Part shown: positions 5,872 to 5,882 of the stretch, piece after piece
Position numbering within the stretch: position 1 is the stretch's first letter
Layout of the letters: each line of letters starts with the position of its first letter
Assembly: GCA_002712575.1 (NCBI GenBank)
Contig: PATZ01000006.1
Span: forward strand, 1 to 5,882
Length of the DNA stretch: 5,882 nt
Direction of reading: 5' to 3'
DNA from: Methanobacteriota archaeon
Lineage (GTDB): Archaea > Thermoplasmatota > Poseidoniia > Poseidoniales > Thalassarchaeaceae
The notes under the pieces: model-generated
The model's input: the letters and a program-made list of their open reading frames with translations, nothing else
Told to the model about the DNA's origin: nothing
The model's database searches: none
Translations under genes and position numbers: made by a program

Positions 5872-5882
5872 ATAATTATGGA

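Overview
This is an AT-rich (by eye roughly one-third G+C), gene-dense bacterial window. Compact Gram-negative-style genes, overlapping or near-touching junctions and a Fur-like operator suggest a proteobacterium with a streamlined genome. A free-living marine lineage of the SAR86 kind would fit, but nothing here fixes the taxon and this is only an impression.

Layout. On the + strand, positions 3-98 hold the C-terminal end of a Sel1-repeat protein that runs in from outside the window. It is followed by a small two-helix membrane protein of unknown function (160-399). The rest is one minus-strand transcription unit, read from right to left. A Fur-box-bearing promoter (about 5839-5867) leads into a periplasmic ferric-iron binding protein (4736-5800), then a fused two-domain inner-membrane permease (3150 to about 4721), its ABC ATPase with a TOBE domain (2090-3139), and finally dihydroxy-acid dehydratase ilvD (402-2090). 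The small + strand gene and ilvD converge with 2 bases between their stop codons and no visible hairpin terminator.

How the genes work together. The binding protein would capture Fe(III) in the periplasm. The permease and ATPase form the FbpABC/FutABC-type importer that moves it into the cytoplasm. The last gene encodes an Fe-S enzyme of isoleucine, valine, leucine and pantothenate synthesis. Its ATG overlaps the ATPase stop codon (TAATG), so an Fe-S biosynthetic enzyme appears to be translated from a Fur-type iron-uptake transcript.

Points for a second look. The permease probably starts at a rare ATT codon, supported by a strong Shine-Dalgarno sequence and a restored first membrane helix. 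The Fur box overlaps the probable -10 element. A perfect 20-bp palindrome lies against the Fur box at the window edge. The coupling of ilvD to iron transport and the apparent iron-ligand set of the binding protein are also notable. I found no CRISPR array, RNA gene, insertion sequence or clearly new multi-gene system. The window is mostly an ordinary iron-uptake operon with some unusual details.
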